NCBI GenBank assembly: GCA_911728435.2
Contig: OU452202.1
Coordinates: forward strand, 10,581,135-10,645,134
Length of the DNA: 64,000 bases
Reading direction: 5' to 3'
DNA from: Apoderus coryli
Lineage: Eukaryota > Arthropoda > Insecta > Coleoptera > Attelabidae
The first letter of the stretch is position 1. Each line of letters begins with the position of its first letter. A program made the translations under genes and the position numbers. Of this stretch, positions 33,107-43,716 are shown piece after piece. The notes under the pieces are model-generated. The model saw only the letters and a list, made by a program, of their open reading frames with translations. It had not been told where the DNA came from and searched no databases.

Positions 33107-34237
33107 CAGGGTGCGGCAGCATAACTTCCTTATTTCAAAATGCAATAAAACTCATTGTATGGATTAGAAGTTTTTATTATTTTTGTAAATAATGTAGGTA
33201 CATATGTAAAGTTTTGCTCCAAATAGTTTTAAAAATCATGTCAGATAGGTGACGCCCTCCATTTTCGATACACTGAATAAGCCAATTTCTAGCATTTGTC
33301 ATAACCCTTTCCAGGGGCAGCTGGTATGTTGACCATTTCGGGCCGAATGTTGGCTTTCAGATCTTCTAGGGTTCTTGGACGATTGACATAAACACGGGAT
33401 TTCACAAATCCCCATAAAAAATCGCAAGGGGTCAAATCGGGGTAACGAGCTGGCCACTCCAAATCGCTCCTTATTGAGATTAGGTGGAAAGTGTTCCCTC
33501 AAAACAGCTATTGATACCCTTGAAGTGTGAGCCGTTCCGCCGTCTTGTTGGAACCAAACGTCCCCTAAATCCAATTCGTTAAGTCGATGGAAAAAAAATC
33601 TGCCAACATGTTTACATATCGGTTAGAATTCACTACAGTGACGTTTCTTCATTTTCTTCAAAAAACCAAGGACCAATTACCCCAGCCGAAGAAATTGCAC
33701 ACCACACTGTGACTTTAGGCGAGTGCATGGGCCCATGATGCAATTCGCGGGGGTTGGTGTCAGCCCAGTAACGCATATTTTGTTTGTTGACGTATCCACT
33801 GAAGTATTAGGGAGATGCATGTTTGCGGGCAGATCGCCGTATGGGGATCGCAATATTGAGGCTCTCACAGCGTCAATCTTTTCAGGTGTTCTAATGGGCC
33901 GACGGACTCAAATTCTTCGTCTCGTCACACTCTCGCTTTGTCTAAATGTAGCGATCCATGTAACGATTGATTTCCGATTTGGCACAGGCCCTGCCGGGGC
34001 TATATTGAGTCGATTTCCAAGGCACGCTGAGTTGCGATCACAGAACGTCCATTCGAAAAGTACGCCTCGACGGCAAATGTACGTTGCTCACTGTTCCAAC
34101 GCATCGTGGTGACTGACCTGATGGGGACCAAAACTTTAGATGCACGCCTACCGAATAAGAGCAGTCTCCCCCGACATCAATCTTTATAGTCTAAATAGGG
34201 CGCATTTCTAAAAAGGAAGTTATGATGCCACACCCTG
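33107..34237 (-). mobile_element. mariner element with both TIRs, internally deleted
   Basis: The left end is CAGGGTGCGGCAGCATAACT and the right end, inverted, is CAGGGTGTGGCATCATAACT. TA dinucleotides at 33105-33106 and 34238-34239 are the target duplication. The terminal CAGGGTG is shared with the MITEs at 38456 and elsewhere, so this family or a relative may have mobilised them. The encoded transposase is minus-strand, deleted and frameshifted. Confidence 0.9.
33200..34104 (-). pseudogene. mariner transposase with DUF4817-type N-terminus, broken
   Basis: The ATG at 34104-34102 opens RWNSEQRTFAVEAYFSNGRS then VIATQRALEIDSI, the helix-turn-helix start (DUF4817 type) of this insect mariner group. 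A stop follows at once. Continuing frames give APAGPVPNRKSIVTWI, then RASILRSPYGDLPANMHLPN. A deletion then jumps to SVDTSTNKICVTG. LGDVWFQQDGGTAHTSRVSI carries the QQDG.TAHT block with the second catalytic Asp. REHFPPN and a frameshifted RFDP..FFMG region hold the third acidic position. The tail reads GGRHLSDMIFKT. At least four frame breaks and a deletion near the first catalytic Asp exclude activity. The full-length family is about 350 residues. Confidence 0.85.
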
Positions 34238-34517
34238 TAGAATATAACTAAGTATACCATTTCACATGAAACATTAATACCTCTGTACTTGAATCAAGTA
34301 TCTACTCTTCCTGCGTTAGTATTAATTTAGTCTTACTAAATAAGAATAATATTTATTTCATTGAGGTATTAATACACTTGCGGCATAGGAAATACAATGT
34401 ATCGTTGACTTTAGATTAATAAACTTATAAGAATAGTTTTTATCTACGACTATTTATTAATAGACGTATTTTGCTTGTGATACTAAGTAGGTACAACATG
34501 TAACACATATTACACCG

Positions 34518-34560
34518 GTGTGGAATATGAGTTTCATATTCCACTCCCGTGGAATATAAA
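34518..34560. repeat. hairpin GTGGAATATGA/TCATATTCCAC
   Basis: An 11-bp perfect stem with a loop of about 3 nt lies at 34518-34543. A third half-copy (CCGTGGAATAT) follows at once. It lies just upstream of the Crypton coding region and may mark its end. Confidence 0.55.
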
Positions 34561-34649
34561 TTTTTATACATATTCGAGCTTGCTTAGATTATTGTTACTA
34601 TGACAACTACAGCATTTTACAGCTTAGTGTAAAGATTAAATTGTGTTAA

Positions 34650-35542
34650 ACACGAATTTTAATCGATTCTGGCAGTGAAAATGAAATTTCATGTACTCCT
34701 CCAGAAATCCGTGCAACGCACAACAGCAACAGGAAGTAAGTCTCTTCCAGAAAAATCATGGAAAATTAAAATATTGTATATAACAGCTTTGTGAACTTGG
34801 GACTAACAAATGGGACCAACTTATTGTCGGAAGACACTTTGATAGTATATTTCAAAGAATTGCCATTGTGGAGTCATTATTCCATGCTTAAAATGCACTC
34901 TTAATCTTCAACATAACGTGAATATAGGATATTTCGCAAGAATTCGAGAAAGATAATCAGATGGCTACCAACCGAAGAAATTAAGGCATTTAGAGGAGAC
35001 GAAATACAAAATTTTATTGCTGTAGCACCAGATATAAAATACCTAGCTACCAAGGTAACTTTTAATAGGAATAAATACGTTACAATTTAACTGAATAATT
35101 ATTTATTTGATTTTTATAGGTTACATTAATAATGGGAATGATGGGAGCCTGTCGATCAAACGAGTTATATCAAATGAAAGGACACGATATACAATTTTTT
35201 GACGGCTGCATAAATGTATCTTGCAGTGACGAAGACGAATGTTCCCTTTTTTTGCATTACTGGAGATTTTTATAATGTCGTAAAAAATATATAGATATCA
35301 GGCCATCGAAAGTTCTTTTTTCCTTAAATGGAAAATGTACAAATCAAATTATTGGCATAAGTCCAGAAAGGTAAAGAGGCCATTGCCTTCGGCGAACTTC
35401 TGCCACTTTGAATGCCGATGGGGGTACAAATATTACATACCAAAAACGTCACGGGGGTTGGAAATCAGCCTCTGTAGCTGAAGGCTATATTGGTAACTCC
35501 AAGAAAAATAAAATAGAAACTGTAACCAAATTTTGCATCTAA
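34650..35542 (+). pseudogene. Crypton tyrosine recombinase, broken, one intron
   Basis: The core reads TEEIKAFRGDEIQNFIAVAP and DIKYLATK. A 65-bp intron (GTAACT at 35055, TTATAG ending at 35119) follows, then VTLIMGMMGACRSNELYQMK, in which the Arg of ACR is the first catalytic residue. After a frameshift near 35245 come KKYIDIRPSKVLFSLNGK and, after a second shift near 35375, GHCLRRTSATLNADGG with the catalytic H-x2-R. HGGWKSASVAEGYIG follows with the H/W position and nucleophilic Tyr at 35486-35488. A stop lies at 35540-35542. N-terminal pieces (LPEKSW, YFKELPLWSHYSMLK) appear at 34740-34900 in other frames. Enzymes of this family cut and rejoin circular DNA into target sites. All catalytic residues survive, but at least three frame breaks make it a pseudogene. 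Confidence 0.8.
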
Positions 35543-36012
35543 TCAATCAAAATTCTATTAGAATTTTGAATGCAAATCAATGTCCAACTATGTCTTCTGT
35601 TCTGATAGCGTCAGCAATTTTTCTATTACCAATAAAAGCACTTAAATAAATATATATTATTAAATATAAAACAATACCTGCCACCCTAAATAAGACTTGT
35701 TACTACTTAACCTGATAGCACTATCCTAAAACTACCAATATATTCAATAATTGATTGCAAAACTATCATCCTGAAATGAACAAATGTTATATATGTTTTT
35801 GATGACGATGACATAACTGAAAAAAAAACTACTTTCAAACAATCTATCGCAGCTAGGTGATAAATCTATCAAATTTCGAATTGCAATATCCAAGTTTTTT
35901 TTTTTAAATAGGACACCCCAGTAATGAATATAAACACAGTTCCAGTAACAAACTGAAACGAGACTCCCAACAACTCGCTCAGCCAACCTCATAACCATTT
36001 AAAATTATACCA
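35543..36012. other. spacer including non-LTR 3' UTR
   Basis: The right part (about 35750-36012) is probably the 3' UTR of the antisense element below. A palindrome AAAATTCTATTAGAATTTT lies at about 35568 after the Crypton stop. Confidence 0.4.
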
Positions 36013-37180
36013 TCAAACTGATGTAGGCGTATAAGTTATTGTTTGTCTAATAGGGAAGACTTCAATCTTTTTTTTAAACAAATTAATTAAATTAATGCTC
36101 CTCAGATTGGGATCGATCTGATTATACATCTTTAGGGCATTGTATGTGAAACTCCTGACTGAGGCTCTCCCAACATCAAGATCTCTAATTATGTCATCAC
36201 TTATATTTAGAAGAGAAGAAGTAGTACTGTGCATTGCTCGGAACCCAGATTGATTTTCAGGTATAATCTTATTTGTGTTAAGAAAATGCGTTAGTTGTAC
36301 TAACTTACTCATAATAGGCAGTAAGCTGATCGGGCACAAATCAATTAAGGAATCCGGGGCACTGAGTTTTGGGAATAAGACACACCACTGCGGTCCTCCA
36401 TATTGTCGGGAAATATCCACTCTCTATGCATGAATTTATAATATGCACAAGATATTTTAAAATCTTATGGAGACTCAGCTTTATCATAAGTAAGGAGATT
36501 GCGTCAACACCACAAGCATTTGACTTCATATTTTTAACTATATTGTAGCACTCTTCATAAGTGATTAAGGTTAATTTAGGCGAGAATGACTAAATTGGTC
36601 TGCAATGTAAGCGTCCCTTTGGTGAGCGTTAGTTAATAGCTTCAGGATTACCCAGGTTTAAAGGTAAGTCGCGCCCTTTATCTTTCAGTACGCGAGCTGC
36701 TCTCAGTCTTTTCCACAGAAACCCCGAATTCAGTGACTGGTAAAGTTTAGGTATGCTGATTTCTCCCTTCTTATTGTTGCTAGACAAAAATTCCTAACAT
36801 TTCTATAATGCTCTCTATTCTCCGCTGTCCCATTTCGAATATAATGCTTATACGCCTTATAATTAGCTTAGTGGCGTTACTGAGCCAGGGAGAGTGCGTC
36901 GGTTCAATCTAACAGTCCTGACGGGGGCATGCCTATCAAAAATGTGCAGCCTAAATTTGTTGACATGAAATTTATTTTATCATCAATACTGTTCATATAT
37001 AGCAAATCGTCCCAAAAAAACACTCCCAAATCACGATCCAACTCGTTTTCATTTAAGCATTTGTAGTCTCTGAAGGTGTAAAACTTCTGTGACAGAGACG
37101 TTTTGAGAGTTAAGACACAGAATGTTAATGAGTGATCCGAAATAGAACTCGCATCCAGGGTATATTGGCTAAATAAATAT
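36013..37180 (-). pseudogene. Jockey-like non-LTR retrotransposon, antisense, palm deleted
   Basis: From 37172 downwards the minus strand gives LDASSISDHSLTFCVLTLK, the end of the endonuclease (SDH motif). It continues with FYTFRDYKCLNENEL, then, in shifted frames, YKAYKHYIRNGTAENREHYR. The RT N-terminal part follows: NMKSNACGVDAISLLMIKL, SCIESGYFPTIWRTAVVCLI. After a frameshift near 36355 come ISLLPIMSKL and IIPENQSGFRAMHSTTSSLL. The palm with the catalytic Asp motifs is missing: VGR joins to ASVRSFTYNALKMYNQIDPN, the C-terminal tail, ending at 36013. The copy therefore has an internal deletion plus several frameshifts. It is a different subfamily from the elements at 44.8 and 50.5 kb. Confidence 0.85.
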
Positions 37181-37254
37181 CGCCTACATTATACGCTCGT
37201 TTTTCCATGTACGTTCTATATCTACAGAATTTATTAACTTGGCTGCTTCATTTT

Positions 37255-37387
37255 ATAATAACAATTATTCCGGAAATCGTTGACAAAAGTGATAAGTGAT
37301 CTTAAATTTTTTTTTCGCTTTTAATTTCGGGCCCGGGCCCCATTGTACCCCGAGCTTTAGGCGGCCGCCGAATGGAAACCGGCGCTG
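37255..37387 (-). repeat. hAT 5' end fragment
   Basis: Read on the minus strand from 37387 it begins CAGCGCCGGTTTCC, then GGCGGCCGCCTAAAGC and GGGGCCCGGGCCC. It continues through TTATCACTTTTGTCAACGAT, matching about 9000-9136 of the hAT at 6866. This is a solo 5' terminus. Confidence 0.75.
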
Positions 37388-38455
37388 AAACTATACTAAT
37401 AAAATGAATAAATAGTATTATTACCAATTAATAAAATGTGTATTTATAACAAAAACAACATTATTATATTATTTTCGTACGTCACAAGACAACTGCAAGG
37501 ATGATAACAGTAAATTCAAATAAAACCCGATAATAATGCAAATAATTGAATTTTAATCCGTTCGTACAACAGCTTTTTTCTATATTCGACTATTCTCTAA
37601 GAACATAATCATCTAACTAACTCATCACTCTACTTTTGGCATCCAAATTGAATTGAATTCATCTTTTTTTCAAAATCTCAGTCGTTGACATGTTTAGAGA
37701 GTGCTAGCATAAACAACCAAATAAATGCAGTGCCCTCACTGTTTAGGAATCTTGTGTCATATGATATAATGATTGAAATGAAATATAACTAATAACACAT
37801 TAACTAGTATAGGAAGTGTGAAAAACAGTTGCAGTTTATTTTAATAGTACAATGCCCTTTCTATACTAAATATTATAACACAACACTTTATTTTTCTTAA
37901 TTTGCGGAAACTATACAGTAAGTATTTTAATTGGGATCTTCCTATCCTGCAAATAATATTGATGATCCAGAAGGTTAAATAAGAATTAAATTAAATTAAA
38001 TTCTAATATATTATAACGAGCTTGGAAAAATAATGAAAAATAAATTTTCTAATATGTGCTGCTGCATCAAAAAGTTGGTGCCGCAATTCTAGCCATATGT
38101 ATGCCACATAATTTATTTTTATTATCTTGGCGTGAATGTTAGTAAATAAATCCGCCGCTTTGTGAAAATTTAATCACACAACTTTTCTAACAACGTGACT
38201 ACGAAATAAATTTTCATTAGGTTTTGCAAACAACAACTATAAAATGAGAGAAACTGATGCTTCTAGTTTGCCGGCGAATACGAGGGAAATCCATGAATAT
38301 TTGTTAAAGTATATTATATAGACAAACATGGTGTATATATTTACAAAGTCCAAACCAGTATAAATATTTGTCGTAAACTTTTACCATATAATCATCTGTG
38401 TTCATTATGATTATATTTTACCAAGATGGGAGCGACCTCTGACCTGGGCGATATA
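37388..38455. other. AT-rich non-coding stretch
   Basis: I see nothing recognisable. Confidence 0.45.
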
Positions 38456-38927
38456 CAGGGTGTTGCAAAACAAAACGAAAAACATAAAGGGATGATTTTT
38501 TATTGAAAATAAAGAGTAATTTGTATTATAATAAACGTTAGGTCAAAAGTTTTTCCTTACGGAATTATCGGACAACAAAGATGGCAGAAGAACCACACAC
38601 ACATTTCAAATAAGTCTGTTTGTGAAACTTCATCGTATTACTAAATTAGTGCTTCGGGACATGCAATACCTTAAATTAAGTTTTTTTATCTCAAAAAGGC
38701 TGATTTTCTGGAAAAAGTTGTACACAAGAATATACGTTATAATAACGTATGGAGCTGTTGCTTGGTGAACGAAAGCTACCCAACCAAAAATATTCTGCTT
38801 TCCAGAGACAAGCTTGTTTGGCTATTACTGGTGCATTATCTTATTTTTCATACTCAATTGAAAAATCTGGTAAAATACGCATTTAAAAAGATAACTTTGA
38901 TATGCAACTCATTTTTGAAACACCCTG
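38456..38927. mobile_element. 472-bp MITE with mariner-like ends
   Basis: The ends are CAGGGTGTTGCAAAA and TTTTGAAACACCCTG, inverted, flanked by TA at 38454-38455 and 38928-38929. The interior has no transposase frame. The 67-codon frame at 38762-38965 runs out of the right end and is not a gene. The CAGGGTG terminus is shared with the mariner at 33107. Confidence 0.85.
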
Positions 38928-38929
38928 TA

Positions 38930-39248
38930 TCTTTGAAATTGCTTAAAAATATACAGCCGTATTGAACATCCTACTTTAACTTTAAAAGTGCTTTTAAAGC
39001 TTATTGAAATGGTTTTACCGAACTATTTAAAAGCGATATTTAAAGGTGCTAAGAGCCCTCTCTATATTTGACAGTTTCACATTTCCGCTTTTATCCTGAC
39101 GTGACTTATAAAATTATTTTTTTTCGTTCGTGTATGTGTATTTTGTGGTTTCGGTTTTCATTATGATTTGTGATTCTAATAGTGCACGTGCATTTTAGAA
39201 TTTATAGTTTTCCAGTATATTTCGTAGCTAAACACACAGGTGTTTAAA
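38930..39248. other. spacer
   Basis: I see no gene. TTTAAAAGTGCTTTTAAAGC at about 38982 is a short imperfect palindrome. Confidence 0.4.
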
Positions 39249-39460
39249 ATGGCACATTTTCTAATGGAGTTGCAAGAAAATGAAAAAATTGCCGAGTTAG
39301 CCGATTTGAATCGAAAAATGCTCATTTTTCGCGAGAAGATTCTTTAGGGTTTTATAATAATGACGAATTGCGCAACCGTTATCAGTTATCAAAAGAAATC
39401 GTCCAATATGTTATACATTTGGTTCGTCAAGTTCTAGAGCCAGAAAAGAAAATTGCATAA
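39249..39460 (+). pseudogene. PIF/Harbinger transposase N-terminal fragment
   Basis: The ATG at 39249 opens AHFLMELQENEKIAELADLN and RKMLIFREKIL, then a stop. A one-base frameshift at about 39345 resumes with LGFYNNDELRNRYQLSKEIV and QYVIHLVRQVLEPEK, ending at 39458-39460. This is the N-terminal region of HARBI1-like nucleases (FYNDDEL..RYRLSKE...L). In full-length proteins the DDE nuclease follows. Here nothing more of it is present. It is distinct in sequence from the Harbinger relic at 54227-54450. Confidence 0.75.
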
Positions 39461-39589
39461 GTGAGAAAACGCCCTCCTATATATTTTTAATAGAGGTCGG
39501 TACACGCACTAAGAATGGTATATTTTAAATCAGCTGGGTACCCTTTATCCACTGTTAACGTACGTTGGTTTCACCAGGAAACACCCTGT

Positions 39590-39671
39590 ATAAGTAGATT
39601 TAGAGAAATCTAAATCTACTTATTTTATTAATTCCTTTTAGATTGAGTGAAAATCCAATCTAAAAGGAATT
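39590..39671. repeat. two adjacent perfect hairpins
   Basis: Hairpin 1 has a 15-bp perfect stem (39590-39604 with 39609-39623) closed by a GAAA tetraloop. Hairpin 2 has a 16-bp perfect stem (39630-39645 with 39656-39671) and a 10-nt loop. The stems differ in sequence except for a shared TTTAGA/TCTAAA core. They follow directly after a CACCCTGTA MITE-like end at 39582-39590. Confidence 0.85.
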
Positions 39672-40016
39672 TTCATCAATATATGAATTAATATTAAGTC
39701 CAAAATAACAGGGGTAAGAGTGCTGTAAAAGCAGCAATTAATCAATGTTTACGTGAAAATGCCTACTAAATTTTAATAACCCGATATTTCCGTACGGAAA
39801 TTAAAGATATATAAAACTGACGTATCATTTTTCATTTTCGAAAAATAAAATATTTACAAAACCTCTGCATTACTCAGCCCTTACAAACGGATTTAGGTTT
39901 CATGTAGAGGGGATGCAATATTATTAAGCCCAATCGATTTGTAATAAATGTACAGATGAAAAACAAAAGTAAAAAATTATTTGCACAACATGTAAGTACC
40001 TATAATTTTTAATACT

Positions 40017-40318
40017 GGGAATTAAAAGTCCGATCTCCACGAAATAGATTTAATATAATAATCGTCAGTTTACATATTTTTAGCCGTACATGTTTCGAGA
40101 TTAGACCAGTCACGTCATCAGTGGCGAACAATGATTACAATGAAAAGTTTAGAGAAATTTTATACATTCTATTTCATTGGAGTCTGAAAACATACGTTTT
40201 GTTAGATATCACATGGTTTTTATTTTAGAAGTCTAGTCTCGAGACATGTATGGCTAAAAAAAAACTGACTATTATTATATTGAAGTTATTTCGTGGAGAT
40301 TGGACTCTTATTTTCCAT
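40017..40318. mobile_element. foldback element with decayed hammerhead-like core
   Basis: Arms 40017-40107 and 40238-40318 are imperfect inverted repeats. They share TCTCCACGAAATA, AATATAATAAT(C/A)GTCAGTTT and AGCC(G/A)TACATGT. On the minus strand 40125-40083 reads GCCA-CTGATGA-...-CGAAACATGTACGGC. The core and GAAA are present but no proper stem II forms. No coding capacity. Confidence 0.7.
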
Positions 40319-40537
40319 TATTGAAATTAGAACTCCACTTAAGAATTGATTACTTTTTCAAACTTTAATTTTTAGTTTTAAAGCAAAATTTAGTAACTGG
40401 AGGTTGGAGAAAGTTTGATGCAGAATAAAAGTAGGAAACATAATGTATTATGACACTATGCATATAAGATGTAATTTGTGTTTAAGTAGCTCATAATAAG
40501 AACGAAATGAATTCGTCAATAGTCGACAATTTCATTA
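40319..40537. other. spacer
   Basis: I see nothing recognisable. Confidence 0.4.
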
Positions 40538-42310
40538 TCTCAACAGCAACCGGGAGAGCCCTTCCCAATAACAGCTGGCGTAAAGTAAGGTTGTGTCATT
40601 GCACCGACGATGTTTGTGGGAATGGTCATTCAACTTAAGAATTAAGAGTTAAGTTAAGAATGACCTGCCGCATACCGATGGTGGCGGCGGACTCTTCAAA
40701 CTTCGTAGACTGCAAGCTGGGACGTAGATCGTATCCACAACAGTCAATGGCTTCAATACGCGGATGAAAATGTTGTCCTAGCTGATACAGAAGAGGATCT
40801 TCAATATATACTAAATTGATTTAAGAGCGCATACAGGAGTATCGGGCTTGAACTGAATATAAAGAAAACAGAATCTCTACCAGCCTGCACCAAACACTGT
40901 GGCTGCCCCCCCACATAGGTAGATAGATAGATCGATACTTTAAAGACTACGTATTGAGATTACAATTGTAGTAAGTCAAAAAATAAACAAGTCATGATAC
41001 ATATTACAATAAATAGTACTACATACGAACAAAGTAACAAATTACATTAAACACACAAAAGAATAAATTTGAAATATCAAACGTATACATGAGAGAATTT
41101 TATATTGATTTTTTAAAATTAATATCATTTAAGATCCCATATTCCGGAGGAATCGCATTATACAAACCGATCTGCAGTGAATTCCTAGCCGATTTTGTTA
41201 ATCTATATTTGACTGGCCTTAACGATTCCGACCTGCTTCTTGGATAATTCGCCATTTTTCAGAATATTGCTTCGAGACTTGTTGGAAATTGGTAATAAAT
41301 GTACAGAGTCGGCAAAGGCATTATGCCTAGTTGTATAAATAAAGGCCTACAATGTTCTCACCACCCTAATCACCCTCTTCTGAAGTAAGAAAACCTCCCC
41401 CGACCTGGAAGAACGGCAAAACTCAAGTGTAAATGAAAAATTGCGAAATATACCGACAACAAAGTGCCACTGCCCAATAAAGGCTTAAGTCTTCTTGTTA
41501 TGTAAATATTTACTAAAAGTTTTCTAATAAGATCAGCAATATGGTTATTCCAGGATAGTGAGTCATCGAGTTAACGGAGACAGACAGAACATCGAGAGTT
41601 TCTCTTACCTCGGAAGCATTCTCGCGGCGAACGGAAATATCGATGATGTACAAGCACAACTTTTGGCCGTCTGAGGACGAGAGTCTTCGATAATCATAAC
41701 ATCGACGTTCGAACCAAGGTGCACTTGTAGTTATAGCTGTGACTCTTGGACCACTTATCGGGGGCATTTAAAAACGCTAAAGAAGTACCTACCATCATCG
41801 ATGTATTACGAAGAATTCTTGGAATTAAATGGCTGGACCGAAGAACAAACATCAGCGTTTTGGAGGAAGCTGAAACAACTAGCGTAGAGCTGCGATGAAC
41901 TGGCCACGTAATCCACACGCCTTCCAAAGAGAATCCTTAAATCACAGCGTAGGGCCAGCTGACGAAATCAGGGAGGAAAGCACAAGAGGTACAAGGACGT
42001 TCTTAAGACCAACACGAAGAAGTGTACGTTAGATGTGAAGAAGAACTGGCAACAGATCGCGAACAACCGACCGAGATTTAGGCGTACTATTTACGACGGA
42101 CATCAAGTTTTTTAAGAGCAGCATCGACAACATGAGGAGCGAAAAGACAGTTTCGAAAGGAGAGACAACGATGGGGCAGAGCACCTACAACAGCCTGTAA
42201 ATGGTGGTGACTGGGTGTGTCAGTTTTGTGACAACATTTGTGGCTCGAGCATCGTTCGAACCCTGAGTTGGAGTAAATCATACTCGTTACCGAGTGAATG
42301 TTGATGATGA
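40538..42310 (+). pseudogene. RTE-like non-LTR retrotransposon, interrupted
   Basis: RT begins with QPGEPFPITAGVK-stop-GCV then IAPTMF. YRWWRRTLQ-type frames then lead to LQYADENVVLADTEEDLQ, the catalytic YADD block with the second Asp changed to Glu, and FKSAYRSIGLELNIKKTES. An antisense non-LTR element (about 40917-41528) interrupts. The reading resumes with NGDRQNIESFSYLGSILAAN and GNIDDVQAQLLAV, followed by frameshifted EEFLELNGWTEEQTS/RRILGIKWLDRRTNISVLEE. HKRYKDVLKTNTKKC, WQQIANNRPRFRRTIYDG and a C-terminal DWVCQFCDNICGSSIV finger follow, in which the His pair is lost. The 23.0-kb fragment is the same family. Several stops and shifts exclude function. Confidence 0.85.
40917..41528 (-). 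pseudogene. Jockey-like non-LTR 3' fragment inserted antisense
   Basis: The minus strand from about 41570 gives DDSLSWNNHIADLIRKLLVN, IYITRRLKPLL and VYFAIFHLHLSFAVL, the segment after the RT palm in Jockey-type elements. Frameshifted CRPLFIQLGIMPLPTLYIY follows, then the tail RSRSESLRPVKYRLTKSARN and SLQIGLYNAIPPEYG before a stop near 41110. The 3' end is AAAGTATCGATCTATCTATC, a (TATC)n tail at 40917-40934. It splits the RTE-like element, so it is the younger insertion. Confidence 0.8.
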
Positions 42311-43208
42311 TGAGTGACAATTGAGGCTAAGGCAAATAAACTGCATTCAACTCGTTTTTCTTCTGCCCTGTAAACAACAAAGGGGGAAACATCCACAAAT
42401 ATTGGTTTTTTTTCATTTTACAAAAAACGAAGACTTATCCACTTCAAAAAGCTGTTCATATTGTGAACGTTGCCGTTTCATGGCGTACTTTTCATTTTCT
42501 TAAGGAGCCGGTATAACCAGAGTTTTAATCAAAGAAAATGTTTAGTAAATTTCATTTTTCAAAAAACATATTATATATTCATCTTCTTTTCATAAAGTTT
42601 AATGTCGTATTTCTATACACTACATTTTTTAATATTTCCGCTTGTAAGTAGGTATCTCCATATTTGGAAGAGACTTTAATATTTCCTTATACGGTATTAA
42701 GTATCAGAAAATTTAATCAAGAAGAACTTTTTGAATTTCGAGTATAATAATAATAGGCTCTATTTCGATATCGTCGAGAAAAATGTCAGCATAATACGCA
42801 ATTTTGTTGTACCTATGCGTGTATTACATAATATACAATATATATTATTTTGTCATTCCCATCTGTTCTGAATATTGCTATTCAGCATTATTTGCAAGAT
42901 ATTTGCTCACGCAGTATACAAATATCAAAAATAACTTATTACGTATCAACAAACAGAATTTACAAAAATAGCAATCTTTTGATATTTTATTTAGAATAAA
43001 TAAACAAAGATTTCTTTCTTTACTTTATACCTATATACGGTCATTTAATTTTTCATTAATCCACTGTAAAAGAGTAGTTATTGAAAACTTCACCGATATT
43101 CTGATGAGTCTCCGTGTTCATTAATATCAGTTATTGGTTAAATAATAATATTATACATTATTATAATATTATTTGAATTTACAAAATAGTCCATACTACT
43201 GTGGATGT
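42311..43208. other. unassigned stretch
   Basis: I see nothing recognisable beyond the end of the RTE-like element (GATGATGATGA tail at about 42301). Confidence 0.4.
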
Positions 43209-43716
43209 CCAATAAATTGGTAAATGAAAAGGTTGTCGCATCCACTAAATTGCTTTAATCAATTAAACATGTTTCGACCCCAGCTACGGGCATTATCAGT
43301 TGGGTAGAACAATTACATAGCTAAGTGGAGTGGTTACATCAAAGATGTTTTAAAACATAATATATCGAAGGGCTTACAAATCTGATAAATTAACACAAAT
43401 TTAATCAATCTCATGAGGGTCCTTATAAGAATATATCAAGATTCTGGATATATTTTTTTTCTTTCGAATCATATATAAATAAAGAATTATTTATATTTAT
43501 TTTTATTTTTATATAAGGTTAAACTTTTAAAAATCTTAAAAATATTTCTGTTAATTATTCAGGAACTGAAATTAATAAATGTGCGTTATAAAATGTTTGA
43601 TGTAACCTCTCCACTTAGCTATGTAATTGTTCTACCCTACCTACGGTCGAAACATGTTTTATTGATTAAAGCAATTTAGTGGATGGGACAGCCTTTTCAT
43701 TTACCAATAAGTATTA
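43209..43716. mobile_element. foldback element with hammerhead-like arm
   Basis: Arms 43209-43350 and about 43590-43716 are imperfect inverted repeats that start TTGGTAAATGAAAAGG. The left arm, read on the minus strand at 43299-43266, has CTGATAA, a GCCC/GGGT stem II, then CGAAACATGTT. Position 8 of the core is A and not G. The right arm keeps GGTCGAAACATGTTT at about 43647 but has lost the CTGA block by deletion. No coding frame. Confidence 0.75.

Noticed and set aside
33723..34112. 129-codon plus-strand ORF
   Set aside because: It is antisense to the mariner transposase.
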